Below are positions 8,771 to 16,374 of a stretch of 47,970 nt of DNA, piece after piece. Position 1 is the stretch's first letter. Each line of letters starts with the position of its first letter. A model generated the notes under the pieces. The model did not search any database and was not told where the DNA came from. It was given only the letters and a program-made list of their open reading frames with translations. Source of the DNA: an uncultured beta proteobacterium (GTDB lineage: Bacteria; Pseudomonadota; Gammaproteobacteria; Burkholderiales; SG8-41); NCBI GenBank assembly GCA_902825845.1, contig CADECM010000031.1:5987-53956 (forward strand). Reading direction: 5' to 3'. The translations under genes were made by a program, and so were the position numbers.

Positions 8771-9094
8771 TCAGGCGGGCGCCATCCCCCGCAGACAAAT
8801 TCGCTGCAACACCCGCGGATAGCGCGCCGCTTCGAAGTTGGTGTTGGCCCGGTGCAGCAGGCAGCGGTTGTCCCACATCAGCTTGCGAAAACACAGCACG
8901 TGATGGCGAATGAACGCGTCGTACACGGCGCGCCTGTTGGCCTCATCGAGCGGCCGCTGCAAGTCCAGGCCCACAACAGCAGCACCGGGAACGGGGGACA
9001 AGGGTTCGACGATAAACGTTTGACGGTCAATCGTGAGTGTCGTGACAGGCGCTCCCGGGCATTGGGGCCCGGAAAATTCGCCGATCCGTGGCAC
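8771..9094 (-). pseudogene. TauD/TfdA-type dioxygenase relic with internal deletion
   Basis: The 107-codon frame joins two separate parts of a TauD/TfdA 2-oxoglutarate dioxygenase. Residues 20-70 look like the N-terminus ('PGAAVVGLDLQRPLDEANRR', 'YDAFIRHHVLCFR'). Residues 72-107 are the C-terminal 'MWDNRCLLHRANTNFEAARY' block with the distal His. The junction is near 8882. Family members are about 280-300 residues, so roughly 170-190 residues are missing, including the HxD iron ligands. The frame is intact across the junction but the product cannot bind iron normally. GTG at 9094 would be the start. Confidence 0.75.
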
Positions 9095-9131
9095 GCGTCA
9101 CGGCGCGGTGAAGGGCCTACAATACCACCGC

Positions 9132-9626
9132 ATGCCGCACCCGGAATTCGCCACCCGCCTTGTGCTCGATACCAATGTCTGGCTCGATTGGCTGGTGTTT
9201 GCCGATGCCGGCGTTGCGCCCATCCGCTGTGCGGTGACTGGGCAACGCGCCATTGTTTTCCTGTCGGCCGCATGCCGCGACGAACTCGCGCGCGTGCTCG
9301 GATACCCGCTGTCCGGCCGCGCGCTGAATGTCGCGGCGCAGACAGCGGCCCTGGCGCAATGCGATGCCGTTGCGTGCGTCACAGACAATTTTGCAGAGCC
9401 CCATCGTGTGGCATCGCTACCGCGCTGCGCCGATCCTGACGACCAGAAATTTTTGGAACTGGCGCGCGACTGCCGCGCCGATGCCCTGATCACCAAGGAT
9501 GGCGCGCTGCTCGCACTGGCGGCGCGCAACGCGCGCCCGCTGCCGTTTCGCATCCTCACGCCGCGCGACTACGCACACCTTTGCATTGCGCGAGACTCGC
9601 GGACATCCGAAACGGGTATGGGCTAA
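9132..9626 (+). CDS. PIN-domain protein (toxin-component-like), no antitoxin seen
   Basis: 164 residues from the ATG at 9132. The N-terminal 'RLVLDTNVWLDWLVF' holds the first PIN acidic residue. Further conserved positions are 'CRDELARVLGYP' and the late 'CADPDDQKFLELARDCRADALITKDGALLAL', which matches the PIN family annotated as putative toxin component. PIN proteins are metal-dependent RNases. No short antitoxin ORF is visible on either side: upstream is the dioxygenase relic on the other strand and downstream a broken gene. It may be an orphan or a housekeeping PIN nuclease. The catalytic acids look intact, so the gene is probably functional. Confidence 0.8.
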   Translation: MPHPEFATRLVLDTNVWLDWLVFADAGVAPIRCAVTGQRAIVFLSAACRDELARVLGYPLSGRALNVAAQTAALAQCDAVACVTDNFAEPHRVASLPRCADPDDQKFLELARDCRADALITKDGALLALAARNARPLPFRILTPRDYAHLCIARDSRTSETGMG

Positions 9627-9659
9627 CGCGGCCCTCAATAATTCACTTAAAATATATTG

Positions 9660-9678
9660 TTTAAAAACAAATACTTAC
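9660..9678 (+). repeat. Dispersed AT-rich 19-bp motif, copy 2
   Basis: It reads TTTAAAAACAAATACTTAC, 18 of 19 to consensus. It lies 33 bases after the PIN gene stop and directly before the remaining coding part of the broken binding-protein gene, where a signal peptide would be expected. A/T-rich flanks extend about 15 bases on each side. Confidence 0.8.
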
Positions 9679-9696
9679 ATTAATTTCTCTCACCCA

Positions 9697-10413
9697 GTGG
9701 CAGCTGCAATTGAAATCAAAGTCATGGCAACGGCCGCTTTCAGAGTGGCATATGTCGAACTGGTGCGACGGTTTGAGCGCGCCAGCGGCCACAAGGTCGT
9801 AACCACGTGAACCAACACCGCGGATATCGTAGATCGCGTCAAATGTGGCGAGGCCACCGATCTTGCCGTGATGTCAGCCAACGCCATCGGCGAACTCATC
9901 GCAGCCGGCAAGTTTGCTCAAGGCAGCCGCGCGAATATCGCCAGTTCGTGGGTGGCAATGGCTGTGAAACAAGGCGCACTCAAGCGCGACATAAGCTCGG
10001 GCGACGCGTTCAAACGCGCGATGCTGGCGGCAAAATCAATCGCATAATGCACGGGTCCCAGCGGCGTCTATCTGGCCGGATTGTTCAAGCGCATGGGCAT
10101 CGCCGAAGCGTTGGCAGCCAAGTCGCGGCAAGGCAAGGGCGAACCCGTGGGCGCCTGCGTCGCGCGCGGGGAAGTCGAAATCGGCCTTCAGCAAATGAGC
10201 GAATTGATACCGGTGCCGGGCATAGCCATCGGCGGCGGCCTGTAGAAGGACATCGAGGAAATCACCTTTTTCGCGACCGGCCGGCATGTCGATACAAAGG
10301 TTGCCGAGGCCGCCAATGCCTTGACCGCATTTTTCACGGCACCCGCCGCATATGCGTTGAGCCGCGCCAAGGACATGGAACCCGCTTTTTCGATCCCCAT
10401 GGAGCCCACATAA
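9697..10413 (+). pseudogene. Periplasmic (ModA-like) binding-protein pseudogene with three in-frame stops
   Basis: One continuous frame can be read from 'VAAAIEIKVMATAAFRVAYV' to the TAA at 10411, interrupted by TGA at 9808-9810, TAA at 10045-10047 and TAG at 10243-10245. Between stops the protein is recognisable: 'LVRRFERASGHKVVTT', 'ATDLAVMSANAIGELIAAGK', 'GPSGVYLAGLFKRMGIAEAL' and 'GEVEIGLQQMSELIPVPGI', then a C-terminal 'PAAYALSRAKDMEP'. This is the extracellular substrate-binding fold close to molybdate-type ModA proteins that is common in Burkholderiales. There is no frameshift, only nonsense changes, which points to fairly recent loss. The N-terminal signal peptide is replaced by AT-rich sequence. 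Start coordinates are approximate. Confidence 0.85.
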
Positions 10414-10633
10414 AATTTGGCTGTCTTCACACGGCGCGCATGCTCCAGTAGCATTGTCGACGCGCAGTAGAATGTTCGCGTCCAGCATCGCCCGAGCACG
10501 CCGCGGGGCAGCAACACGATCGCAAGAAACTAACGGCCGCTCCTGTATGCGGCAGGAACTTCCCGAACGCAGGCGGCGAAAGCCAAACCACGCGTTGGTT
10601 GGATCGGGACTGAACGTTCCGCCGGCAGTTCGG
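10414..10633. other. Intergenic stretch with no supported gene
   Basis: This 220-base stretch lies between the binding-protein pseudogene and tRNA-Ser. No convincing ORF or repeat is seen. A short minus-strand 'MLDANILLR' string near 10465-10488 hints at a PIN-domain start but does not continue. Confidence 0.4.
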
Positions 10634-10726
10634 TGGCGGAGAGAGAGGGATTCGAACCCTCGATAAGCCTTTTGAGCCTATACTCCCTTAGCAGGGGAGC
10701 GCCTTCGACCACTCGGCCATCTCTCC
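10634..10726 (-). tRNA. tRNA-Ser(GCU)
   Basis: A 93-nt class II tRNA with its CCA encoded. The acceptor stem GGAGAGA pairs with TCTCTCC. The anticodon loop carries GCT, the long variable arm reads AGGCTCAAAAGGCTT, and the T-arm has GGTTCGAATCC. It lies between the decayed region and lysC, transcribed in the same direction as lysC. Confidence 0.95.
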
Positions 10727-10783
10727 GTTTGATTCCCTATCTATCGCCTTCATCACTTCTGCACCATCGCGCTCGGTCACCGG

Positions 10784-10797
10784 TGGTCGAAGGCGCT
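10784..10797 (+). repeat. 14-bp inverted copy of the tRNA-Ser(GCU) D-arm region
   Basis: TGGTCGAAGGCGCT at 10784-10797 is the exact reverse complement of 10698-10711 inside the tRNA gene. On the tRNA-coding strand it lies 57 bases upstream of the mature 5' end and downstream of the TATAAT at 10816-10821, so it should form part of the precursor leader. Confidence 0.85.
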
Positions 10798-10815
10798 GCG
10801 CTTCGCGAGCGTCAG

Positions 10816-10821
10816 ATTATA
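10816..10821 (-). promoter_or_regulatory. Candidate -10 element (TATAAT) for tRNA-Ser(GCU)
   Basis: A perfect TATAAT on the minus strand lies 90 bases upstream of the mature tRNA 5' end. No strong -35 is seen. It would give a leader of roughly 80 nt that contains the sequence complementary to the D-arm. Confidence 0.45.
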
Positions 10822-10903
10822 CGACGGCTTCGCCATGACCACATCGGCCGCGTTCCGATAGATGTTTGCGATAATACCTCAACCACAGTTGCTTAATACA
10901 GCT

Positions 10904-12136
10904 CTAACTGGCCTGCTCCAGGCCGAACGCTTTGTGCAGCACTCGCACGGCCAATTCCGTATATTTCTCTTCGATCACCACGGAAATCTTGATCTCCGAA
11001 GTCGAAATCATCTCAATGTTGATGCCCTCTTCGGCCAGGGTGCGGAATGCAGTACTCGCGATGCCCGCATGCGAGCGCATACCGACGCCGACCACGGAGA
11101 CCTTTGCAATCTTGTCACCGCTGATGATACCCCGCGCCTGGATATGCTTGACCACGGGTTCGAGCGTTTTCAGCGTTTTCTGGTAGTCATTGCGATGCAC
11201 GGTGAATGAAAAGTCGGTCATGCCATCGTGGCCGACATTTTGCACGATCATGTCCACATCGACATTGGCATCACCGACGGGCCCGAGTATCTGATAGGCG
11301 ATGCCGGGCCGGTCAGGTACCCCCTGCACGGTGATTTTGGCTTCATCGCGATTAAACGCAATGCCTGAAATAATCGCCTGTTCCATGTTCTCGTCTTCCT
11401 CAAACGTAATCAGTGTGCCTGCGTCGTCGTCATTGTCATCAAAGCTCGACAGCACGCGCAGGCGCACCTTGTATTTGCCGGCGAACTCCACCGAACGGAT
11501 TTGCAGGACTTTGGAGCCGAGGCTCGCCATTTCGAGCATTTCCTCGAAGGTGATGGTCTTCAACCGGCGCGCTTCAGGAACGATGCGCGGATCGGTGGTG
11601 TAAACGCCATCGACATCGGTGTAGATCTGACATTCGTCCGCCTTCAACGCGGCTGCCAGTGCAACCCCCGTCGTGTCCGACCCGCCCCGGCCCAGCGTGG
11701 TGATATTCCCCGCCTCGTCCACACCCTGAAAACCGGCCACGACCACCACGCAGCCATGGTCGAGATCGGCGCGTATGCGCGCTTCGTCAATGCTGAGTAT
11801 GCGCGCTTTGGTAAAGGCACCGTCGGTGACGATTTTCACTTGCGCGCCGGTATAGCTGCGCGCTTTGACGCCCGCCGCCTTCAGTGCCATTGCCAACAGG
11901 CCGATGGTCACCTGCTCGCCGGTCGACACCATCACGTCCAGTTCGCGCGGGTCGGGCTCGGCCTGTATTTCCCGGGCCAGTGCGATCAGGCGGTTGGTTT
12001 CCCCGGACATGGCGGACACCACCACCACCACCTGATGGCCGCGCGCGTGCCAGCGCATAACACGCCGCGCAACATTCCTGATGCGTTCGGCATTGCCGAC
12101 CGAGGTTCCGCCATACTTCTGGACGATGAGTGCCAT
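10904..12136 (-). CDS. lysC: Aspartate kinase
   Basis: 410 residues, typical of the monofunctional enzyme. The amino-acid kinase domain starts 'MALIVQKYGGTSVGNAERI' and contains 'VVVVSAMSGETNRLI', 'VMVSTGEQVTIGLLAMAL', 'GFQGVDEAGNITTLGRGGSDT' and 'YTDVDGVYTTDPR'. Two ACT domains follow from about residue 265 ('QAIISGIAFNRDEAKITVQGV'; 'KVSVVGVGMRSHAGIASTAF'), where lysine and threonine normally act as feedback effectors. The enzyme phosphorylates aspartate, the first step to lysine, methionine, threonine and diaminopimelate. The promoter must lie in the 187-base divergent spacer shared with the XRE-type gene. Inside the ACT region there is an internal translation start possibility, as in some two-subunit aspartokinases, but nothing marks it clearly. 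Confidence 0.96.
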   Translation of the reverse strand: MALIVQKYGGTSVGNAERIRNVARRVMRWHARGHQVVVVVSAMSGETNRLIALAREIQAEPDPRELDVMVSTGEQVTIGLLAMALKAAGVKARSYTGAQVKIVTDGAFTKARILSIDEARIRADLDHGCVVVVAGFQGVDEAGNITTLGRGGSDTTGVALAAALKADECQIYTDVDGVYTTDPRIVPEARRLKTITFEEMLEMASLGSKVLQIRSVEFAGKYKVRLRVLSSFDDNDDDAGTLITFEEDENMEQAIISGIAFNRDEAKITVQGVPDRPGIAYQILGPVGDANVDVDMIVQNVGHDGMTDFSFTVHRNDYQKTLKTLEPVVKHIQARGIISGDKIAKVSVVGVGMRSHAGIASTAFRTLAEEGINIEMISTSEIKISVVIEEKYTELAVRVLHKAFGLEQAS

Positions 12137-12323
12137 GCCGCGCTGAGCCGTGAGTTAGGACGCCGTAAAGTCCACTATTGTAATAAATTTGCCTGAAAAT
12201 ATCGACTTGTACGTAGTCTGACCAGTGTCGACAATCACATGAATATGAGATGCTCGATTTGCCGAACCAAGCCGGCAGCTATATGTCATAGGACGACTAC
12301 CCACGATATTGAGGAGAACATTG

Positions 12324-12611
12324 TTGAAACCCTTTGCCCGAATCCAGAATCCGCGCGATCTGCGCAAGAAACTTGGACTCAACCAGATGCAGTTCTGGTC
12401 GCAAATCGGCGTCACTCAAAGCGGCGGATCACGCTACGAAAGCGGCCGCTCCATGCCAAGGCCCGTGCGCGAATTATTGCGCCTGGTGTATGTCAAGCGG
12501 GTGCCGCTGGCCCGGGCCGATGGCGCAGATTTGCGGGTTGCCGAATATCTTCGGCAGCATAAACCTGCACTTTACAAGTCCGTACGCGCGCGCGTAAGTA
12601 GTATGTCGTAA
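12324..12611 (+). CDS. Small XRE-family helix-turn-helix regulator
   Basis: 95 residues if translation starts at the TTG at 12324, seven bases after GAGGAGA; another TTG lies at 12321 and the frame can extend to 12309. The body 'LRKKLGLNQMQFWSQIGVTQ' followed by 'GGSRYESGRSMPRPVRELL' is a classic Cro/CI-type helix-turn-helix (about residues 13-50). A short C-terminal tail of about 40 residues ('LRVAEYLRQHKPALYKS') may dimerise. It is divergent from lysC and convergent with the molybdenum hydroxylase genes. Targets are unknown. Confidence 0.85.
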   Translation: MKPFARIQNPRDLRKKLGLNQMQFWSQIGVTQSGGSRYESGRSMPRPVRELLRLVYVKRVPLARADGADLRVAEYLRQHKPALYKSVRARVSSMS

Positions 12612-12668
12612 GCCCGCGCCGCGATGCCGCGCGCGCGGCGTCCGGCGCGTAGTGTCCTTTAAGCTGCG

Positions 12669-12690
12669 GCCGCCGCCAGACAGCGGTGGC
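12669..12690. terminator. Imperfect GC-rich hairpin between convergent genes
   Basis: GCCGCCGC and GCGGTGGC can pair with one mismatch around a 6-nt loop. There is no T-tract, so at most a weak or Rho-assisted stop for the XRE gene or the convergent hydroxylase operon. Confidence 0.25.
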
Positions 12691-12782
12691 TGCGTGCAGT
12701 ATTTCGCCCAGTGGACAAATTGACACACACCCAGCGCCACGTGGCCCGCGCATTGATGCAGCGGGCACGCCGTCAAGACGCG

Positions 12783-14903
12783 TTACTCCCGGGTCATCGC
12801 CGCGACGAGTCGCTCGCGCGTGAACGGCATATCCCGCAGTCGGACACCTGAGGCGTCAAACAGCGCGTTGCCCACCGCTGCCGATACCGGCCCCTGCGTA
12901 CCTTCGCCCGCGCCAACCGGCGGTAATTCCGGCCGGTTGATCAGCGAAACCAGCACCTCGGGCACTTCCGCAAACGACAGAATGGGGTAGTCGTCCCAAC
13001 TGCGCAAGGTGACGCGTTCGCGGTCGTACTTGACCTCCTCGCGCAGCACAAAGCTCACTGCCTGAATGATACCGCCCTCGATCTGGTTGATCACGCCGTC
13101 GGTGTTGATCGCCTGCCCCACGTCCACCGCGCACCAAACGCGCGGCACGCGTACCGTGCCCGCGAGCTCCACGTCCGCAATCATGGCCATGTAACCTGCG
13201 CCGTTCTTGTAGCGCGCAAACCCGATCCCGCGACCCTGATCGCCGCTGCGCTTGCTGTTGGGCTTCCACTTGGCGATGGCCGCTACTTTTTCGATTACCG
13301 CCCGTCCACGCGGATCGGCCAAATGCCGCAGGCGAAATTCGATAGGATCGACCCCCGCCGCCAGCGCCAACTCGTCCATGAACGACTCGATCGCGAACAC
13401 ATTGCACTGGCTGCCCAGCCCGCGCAACGCGGATGCGCGCAGCGGCGGATCCGGTATCAGGTGATTGGTGATCCGCTGATTGGGAAATTCGTATATGGGA
13501 ATTGCGTTGCGATGGCTGCCGCCACCCGGCAACGGCGGATTCGCCGTCTGCGCGCGTTGCAACGGCTTTTCGAGATACCAGGCCGCCAGCAGATTGCTGC
13601 CCTGCCCGCGTCCCGGACGCGAACTGTGGCCATGGCTGAATACATCCATTTGCCACGACGTGACGTGTCCGTCATCCGACAGCATGGCGCGCGTTTTTAC
13701 CACCATGGCCGAGCTGTACGGCTCCCACGCAAATTCCTCCTCGCGCATCCACTGCAGGCGCACCGGACGCCCCGGCGCGCCGCGTGCGAGCAGTGCGGCT
13801 TCCAGCGCCACATCGTCTGCAGCGTTGTGCCCATAGCAGCCCGCGCCTTCGACGTGGTGAATCACAATATCTTCGGGCGGTACGCCCAGTGCCGGCGCCA
13901 TTTCAGCACGCAACGGATAAATACCCTGGCTATGGGTCCACACGGTATATTTGCCGTTTTCGAACATGGCCATCGCACACGAAGGCGCCAGCGACGCGTG
14001 CGCCAAAAACTGGCGCGTGTATTCGCCTGCCAGTTCGCGGCCATTCGGCGTATCACGGTTTTTCTCGCTGATCACTTCCGATTTTGCCTGGCACTTCAGC
14101 AGGTAACGCGGATCACACTCCGGGAGCGTGGGCACTTCGCGCCACTGCGCGTTGCGCGCGAGGCGCCGCTGGGCGCGAATCGCCTGCTCTTCGCGCTCGG
14201 CCACCACGCCCATGAAACGCCCGTCGCGCACCACCGCCACCACGCCCGGCATGCCACGCACGTCGTCCACATCGACACTGACAAGTTCCGCGCTGTAGCT
14301 CGGCGGCCGTGATACGCGGGCGTGCAGCATGCCCGGCGGCGCCATGTCATGCACATAGACCGGCGCCCCCGAAACCTTGCGTGGAATATCCACGCGCGGC
14401 GAGGCCGTGCCGACGATCTTGTGCATCTTGTAGGGCTTGGGCGCCGCTTCGCCGGTCGCTTCGCGTTGCAACAATTCGCTGTCGGTAATTTCCCAATAGC
14501 TGACGCTGCCCCCGCTGCGCGAAGTGATCACACCGTCAGTCACGCTCAGTTGCTCCAGTGATACGCCCAGCTTGGCGCCGGCGCGGGCCAATAGCAGTTC
14601 GCGCGCTTCGGCTGCGGCGTAACGAAACGCCACGCCCGACTCTTCAATGGAGCGGCTGCCGGACGTCACGCCTTCGTTCGGACTCAGCGCCGTGACCGCA
14701 GTCACGATTTTCACGCGCTCCAGATTGACGTCCAATTCTTCGGCAACGATTTGCCGCAACGCGGTGAGAATGCCCTGGCCGATCTCTATCTTGCCGGGAC
14801 GCATGGTGACGGTGCCGTCGGCATTGATGTCCAGCCATTGGCTGAGATTGCGATTGGTTTGGAGGCTGCCCGGCAGTTTTCGTTGTGCGGTAGCGTCGGC
14901 CAT
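12783..14903 (-). CDS. Molybdenum hydroxylase, large (molybdopterin-binding) subunit
   Basis: 706 residues from the ATG at 14903, which overlaps the small-subunit stop (TAATG). The order of motifs fits the xanthine-dehydrogenase superfamily members of the isoquinoline 1-oxidoreductase type: 'GKIEIGQGILTALRQIVAEE' near the N-terminus, 'KVSGAPVYVHDMAPPGMLHA', 'VEGAGCYGHNAADDVALEAAL', 'LRGLGSQCNVFAIESFMDEL', and a C-terminal 'PPVGAGEGTQGPVSAAVGNAL' holding the expected catalytic Glu. It hydroxylates a small organic substrate using water and a Mo-molybdopterin cofactor. The substrate is unknown. With no FAD subunit next to it, electrons probably pass through the 2Fe-2S subunit to a membrane or cytochrome acceptor. 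No signal peptide is seen. Confidence 0.92.
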   Translation of the reverse strand: MADATAQRKLPGSLQTNRNLSQWLDINADGTVTMRPGKIEIGQGILTALRQIVAEELDVNLERVKIVTAVTALSPNEGVTSGSRSIEESGVAFRYAAAEARELLLARAGAKLGVSLEQLSVTDGVITSRSGGSVSYWEITDSELLQREATGEAAPKPYKMHKIVGTASPRVDIPRKVSGAPVYVHDMAPPGMLHARVSRPPSYSAELVSVDVDDVRGMPGVVAVVRDGRFMGVVAEREEQAIRAQRRLARNAQWREVPTLPECDPRYLLKCQAKSEVISEKNRDTPNGRELAGEYTRQFLAHASLAPSCAMAMFENGKYTVWTHSQGIYPLRAEMAPALGVPPEDIVIHHVEGAGCYGHNAADDVALEAALLARGAPGRPVRLQWMREEEFAWEPYSSAMVVKTRAMLSDDGHVTSWQMDVFSHGHSSRPGRGQGSNLLAAWYLEKPLQRAQTANPPLPGGGSHRNAIPIYEFPNQRITNHLIPDPPLRASALRGLGSQCNVFAIESFMDELALAAGVDPIEFRLRHLADPRGRAVIEKVAAIAKWKPNSKRSGDQGRGIGFARYKNGAGYMAMIADVELAGTVRVPRVWCAVDVGQAINTDGVINQIEGGIIQAVSFVLREEVKYDRERVTLRSWDDYPILSFAEVPEVLVSLINRPELPPVGAGEGTQGPVSAAVGNALFDASGVRLRDMPFTRERLVAAMTRE

Positions 14904-15370
14904 TAGAATTTCCTCATTTCGGCGGCGGCGCGCTTGATCGCGCGCATGATGCGCTGGTGGGTGCCGCACCGGCACAGATTTTTCGACAACGCCTGTTTAA
15001 GCTCGTCGTCGCTCGGCGATTGATTGACATCGAGAAGCGCCTTGGCCGACATGATGATGCCGGTGGCGCAGTAACCGCATTGCGCGGCCTGCTCCTCGAC
15101 AAACGCGCGCTGCAACGGGTGCGGCTGATCGACCGATCCAATGCCCTCGATGGTGGTGATGGCTTTTCCCGCCACTGCCGATACCGGCACATCGCAGGAC
15201 TGCACCGGCTTGCCGTCGATGATCACGGTGCATGTGCCGCACTGGCCCAAACCGCAGCCGTAGCGCACACCTTTGCAGCCTGCGTCGTTTCGCAACACAT
15301 ACAGCAGCGGCGTTTCCGCATCCGCCACGACCTCGTGCAAGCGGCCATTGACCGTTATCGATATCGCCAT
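14903..15370 (-). CDS. Molybdenum hydroxylase, small 2Fe-2S subunit
   Basis: 155 residues from the ATG at 15370, preceded by GGAG at normal distance; an upstream extension to 15505 reads through the AT-rich motif and is not protein-like. The plant-ferredoxin-type cluster motif is 'DAGCKGVRYGCGLGQCGTC' (about residues 40-58). The second [2Fe-2S] domain has 'QCGYCATGIIM' and 'LCRCGTHQRIMRAI'. This pattern is that of IorA/CoxS-type subunits. It is the first gene of the pair and is translationally coupled to the large subunit. The dispersed AT-rich motif occupies the 5' region 20-39 bases upstream of the start. Confidence 0.93.
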   Translation of the reverse strand: MAISITVNGRLHEVVADAETPLLYVLRNDAGCKGVRYGCGLGQCGTCTVIIDGKPVQSCDVPVSAVAGKAITTIEGIGSVDQPHPLQRAFVEEQAAQCGYCATGIIMSAKALLDVNQSPSDDELKQALSKNLCRCGTHQRIMRAIKRAAAEMRKF

Positions 15371-15389
15371 ACAACACTCCAATATTATT

Positions 15390-15409
15390 TTTAAAAAACA
15401 GATACTTAC
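15390..15409 (+). repeat. Dispersed AT-rich motif, copy 3
   Basis: It reads TTTAAAAAACAGATACTTAC, identical to consensus apart from one additional A. It lies 19 bases upstream of the small-subunit start, in the opposite orientation to that gene. Flanks are AATATTA on one side and AAATTTT on the other. Confidence 0.85.
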
Positions 15410-15651
15410 AAATTTTCCCGTGATGAACAACGACTTGCGTTGCGAACTGCTGCTGGAACCGCCGAGCGTCGGCCAGTGCCGCACCGGCTTGGCGTAACCG
15501 GCCACACCAGAGGTGCTTCGCGGCTATCCCCACTGCGCGCGCGCCGCAGCCAGCGGGCAATTATCCCATCGGGTCGCGTCTCGGTCGACTCGTGTTTTGA
15601 TCTTCGGCACCGTATACTCTATCGCTTGAACCCGTGCGGAGAAATTGCCCC

Positions 15652-15861
15652 ATGAACCCGACCGCCGATGTCAATGCATTAAGACGGCGAATCGAACAAC
15701 TCTACCTTGAACACCGCGACCTCGACGACGTTATCACGCGTCTGGTCGAGACTACGCCGCACGATCAATTGCAGGTACAGCGTCTCAAGAAACGCAAGCT
15801 CTACGTCAAGGACCAGATCACCGCCCTCGAAGGGCAACTGACGCCGGACATACCGGCTTAG
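15652..15861 (+). CDS. YdcH-like (DUF465) small coiled-coil protein
   Basis: 69 residues from the ATG at 15652, preceded by GCGGAG. The sequence is nearly all helical and charged: 'LRRRIEQLYLEHRDLDDVI', then 'LQVQRLKKRKLYVKDQI'. This matches the DUF465/YdcH pattern, in which a short loop joins two helices of a coiled coil. The biological role is unknown. Its stop codon overlaps the stop codon of the convergent dsbB gene. Confidence 0.85.
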   Translation: MNPTADVNALRRRIEQLYLEHRDLDDVITRLVETTPHDQLQVQRLKKRKLYVKDQITALEGQLTPDIPA

Positions 15862-16343
15862 CGGCGGCGCAGCGCCAGCAGCAGCGCGAACAATCCCAGT
15901 GTGACCAGCCAGAACAGCGACCAGCCGGCGATAGTGAGGCCCAAAAAGCGCCAGCCGGCTTCAGCACACTCGCCCGAACCTTTCAACACTTTGGCGATTG
16001 TCTCCGCCAGTGGAAATCGTTGCAGCATGTAGGCCAGATCGGGACCGCAGGCCGGCACCAGGTGCTTGGGCAGATTTTGCAGCCAAACGTGGCGGGCAGC
16101 GACCGCTGCGCCCAGTCCTGCGATCACGAACGCTGCGATCCCATACATCATGCGTCCGCGGCGAGCCGGCCCGTGCCATGCTGCCACCAGGAAAACCAGC
16201 CCAAGCAGGTAAAAGGCCACGCGCTGCACCATGCACAACGGGCACGGCTCCTGCATTTCCACGTGCTGCAAATAGTAAGCAAAGCCGAGCAGCGCGGCAC
16301 AAAAACCAAACCCAGCGGCAAACCCCGCTCTTGCGTTTATCAT
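15858..16343 (-). CDS. dsbB: Disulfide bond formation protein B
   Basis: 161 residues from the ATG at 16343. Four membrane helices are visible. The first periplasmic loop has the active pair C34-P-L-C37 in 'MQEPCPLCMVQRVAF'. The second loop has the other pair, C99 ('LVPACGPDLAYML') and C126 ('KGSGECAEAGW'). DsbB reoxidises DsbA and passes electrons to quinone in the inner membrane. Length and cysteine spacing are normal. It is divergent from arfB with a 31-base gap, so both promoters would have to overlap the other gene or lie very close. Confidence 0.95.
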   Translation of the reverse strand: MINARAGFAAGFGFCAALLGFAYYLQHVEMQEPCPLCMVQRVAFYLLGLVFLVAAWHGPARRGRMMYGIAAFVIAGLGAAVAARHVWLQNLPKHLVPACGPDLAYMLQRFPLAETIAKVLKGSGECAEAGWRFLGLTIAGWSLFWLVTLGLFALLLALRRR

Positions 16344-16374
16344 GGCGGCCAGTTTACCGTACACTTGAGCCGTC

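Noticed and set aside
9697..10413. Stop-codon recoding (selenocysteine or readthrough) in the binding-protein frame
   Set aside because: All three stop codons occur, with no structured element after them and no such use in the family; loss of function is simpler.
10431..10488. Minus-strand 'MLDANILLR' string as a second PIN-domain (VapC-like) gene start
   Set aside because: Only about nine residues fit; the following sequence does not continue the PIN pattern in any frame, so a relic cannot be supported.
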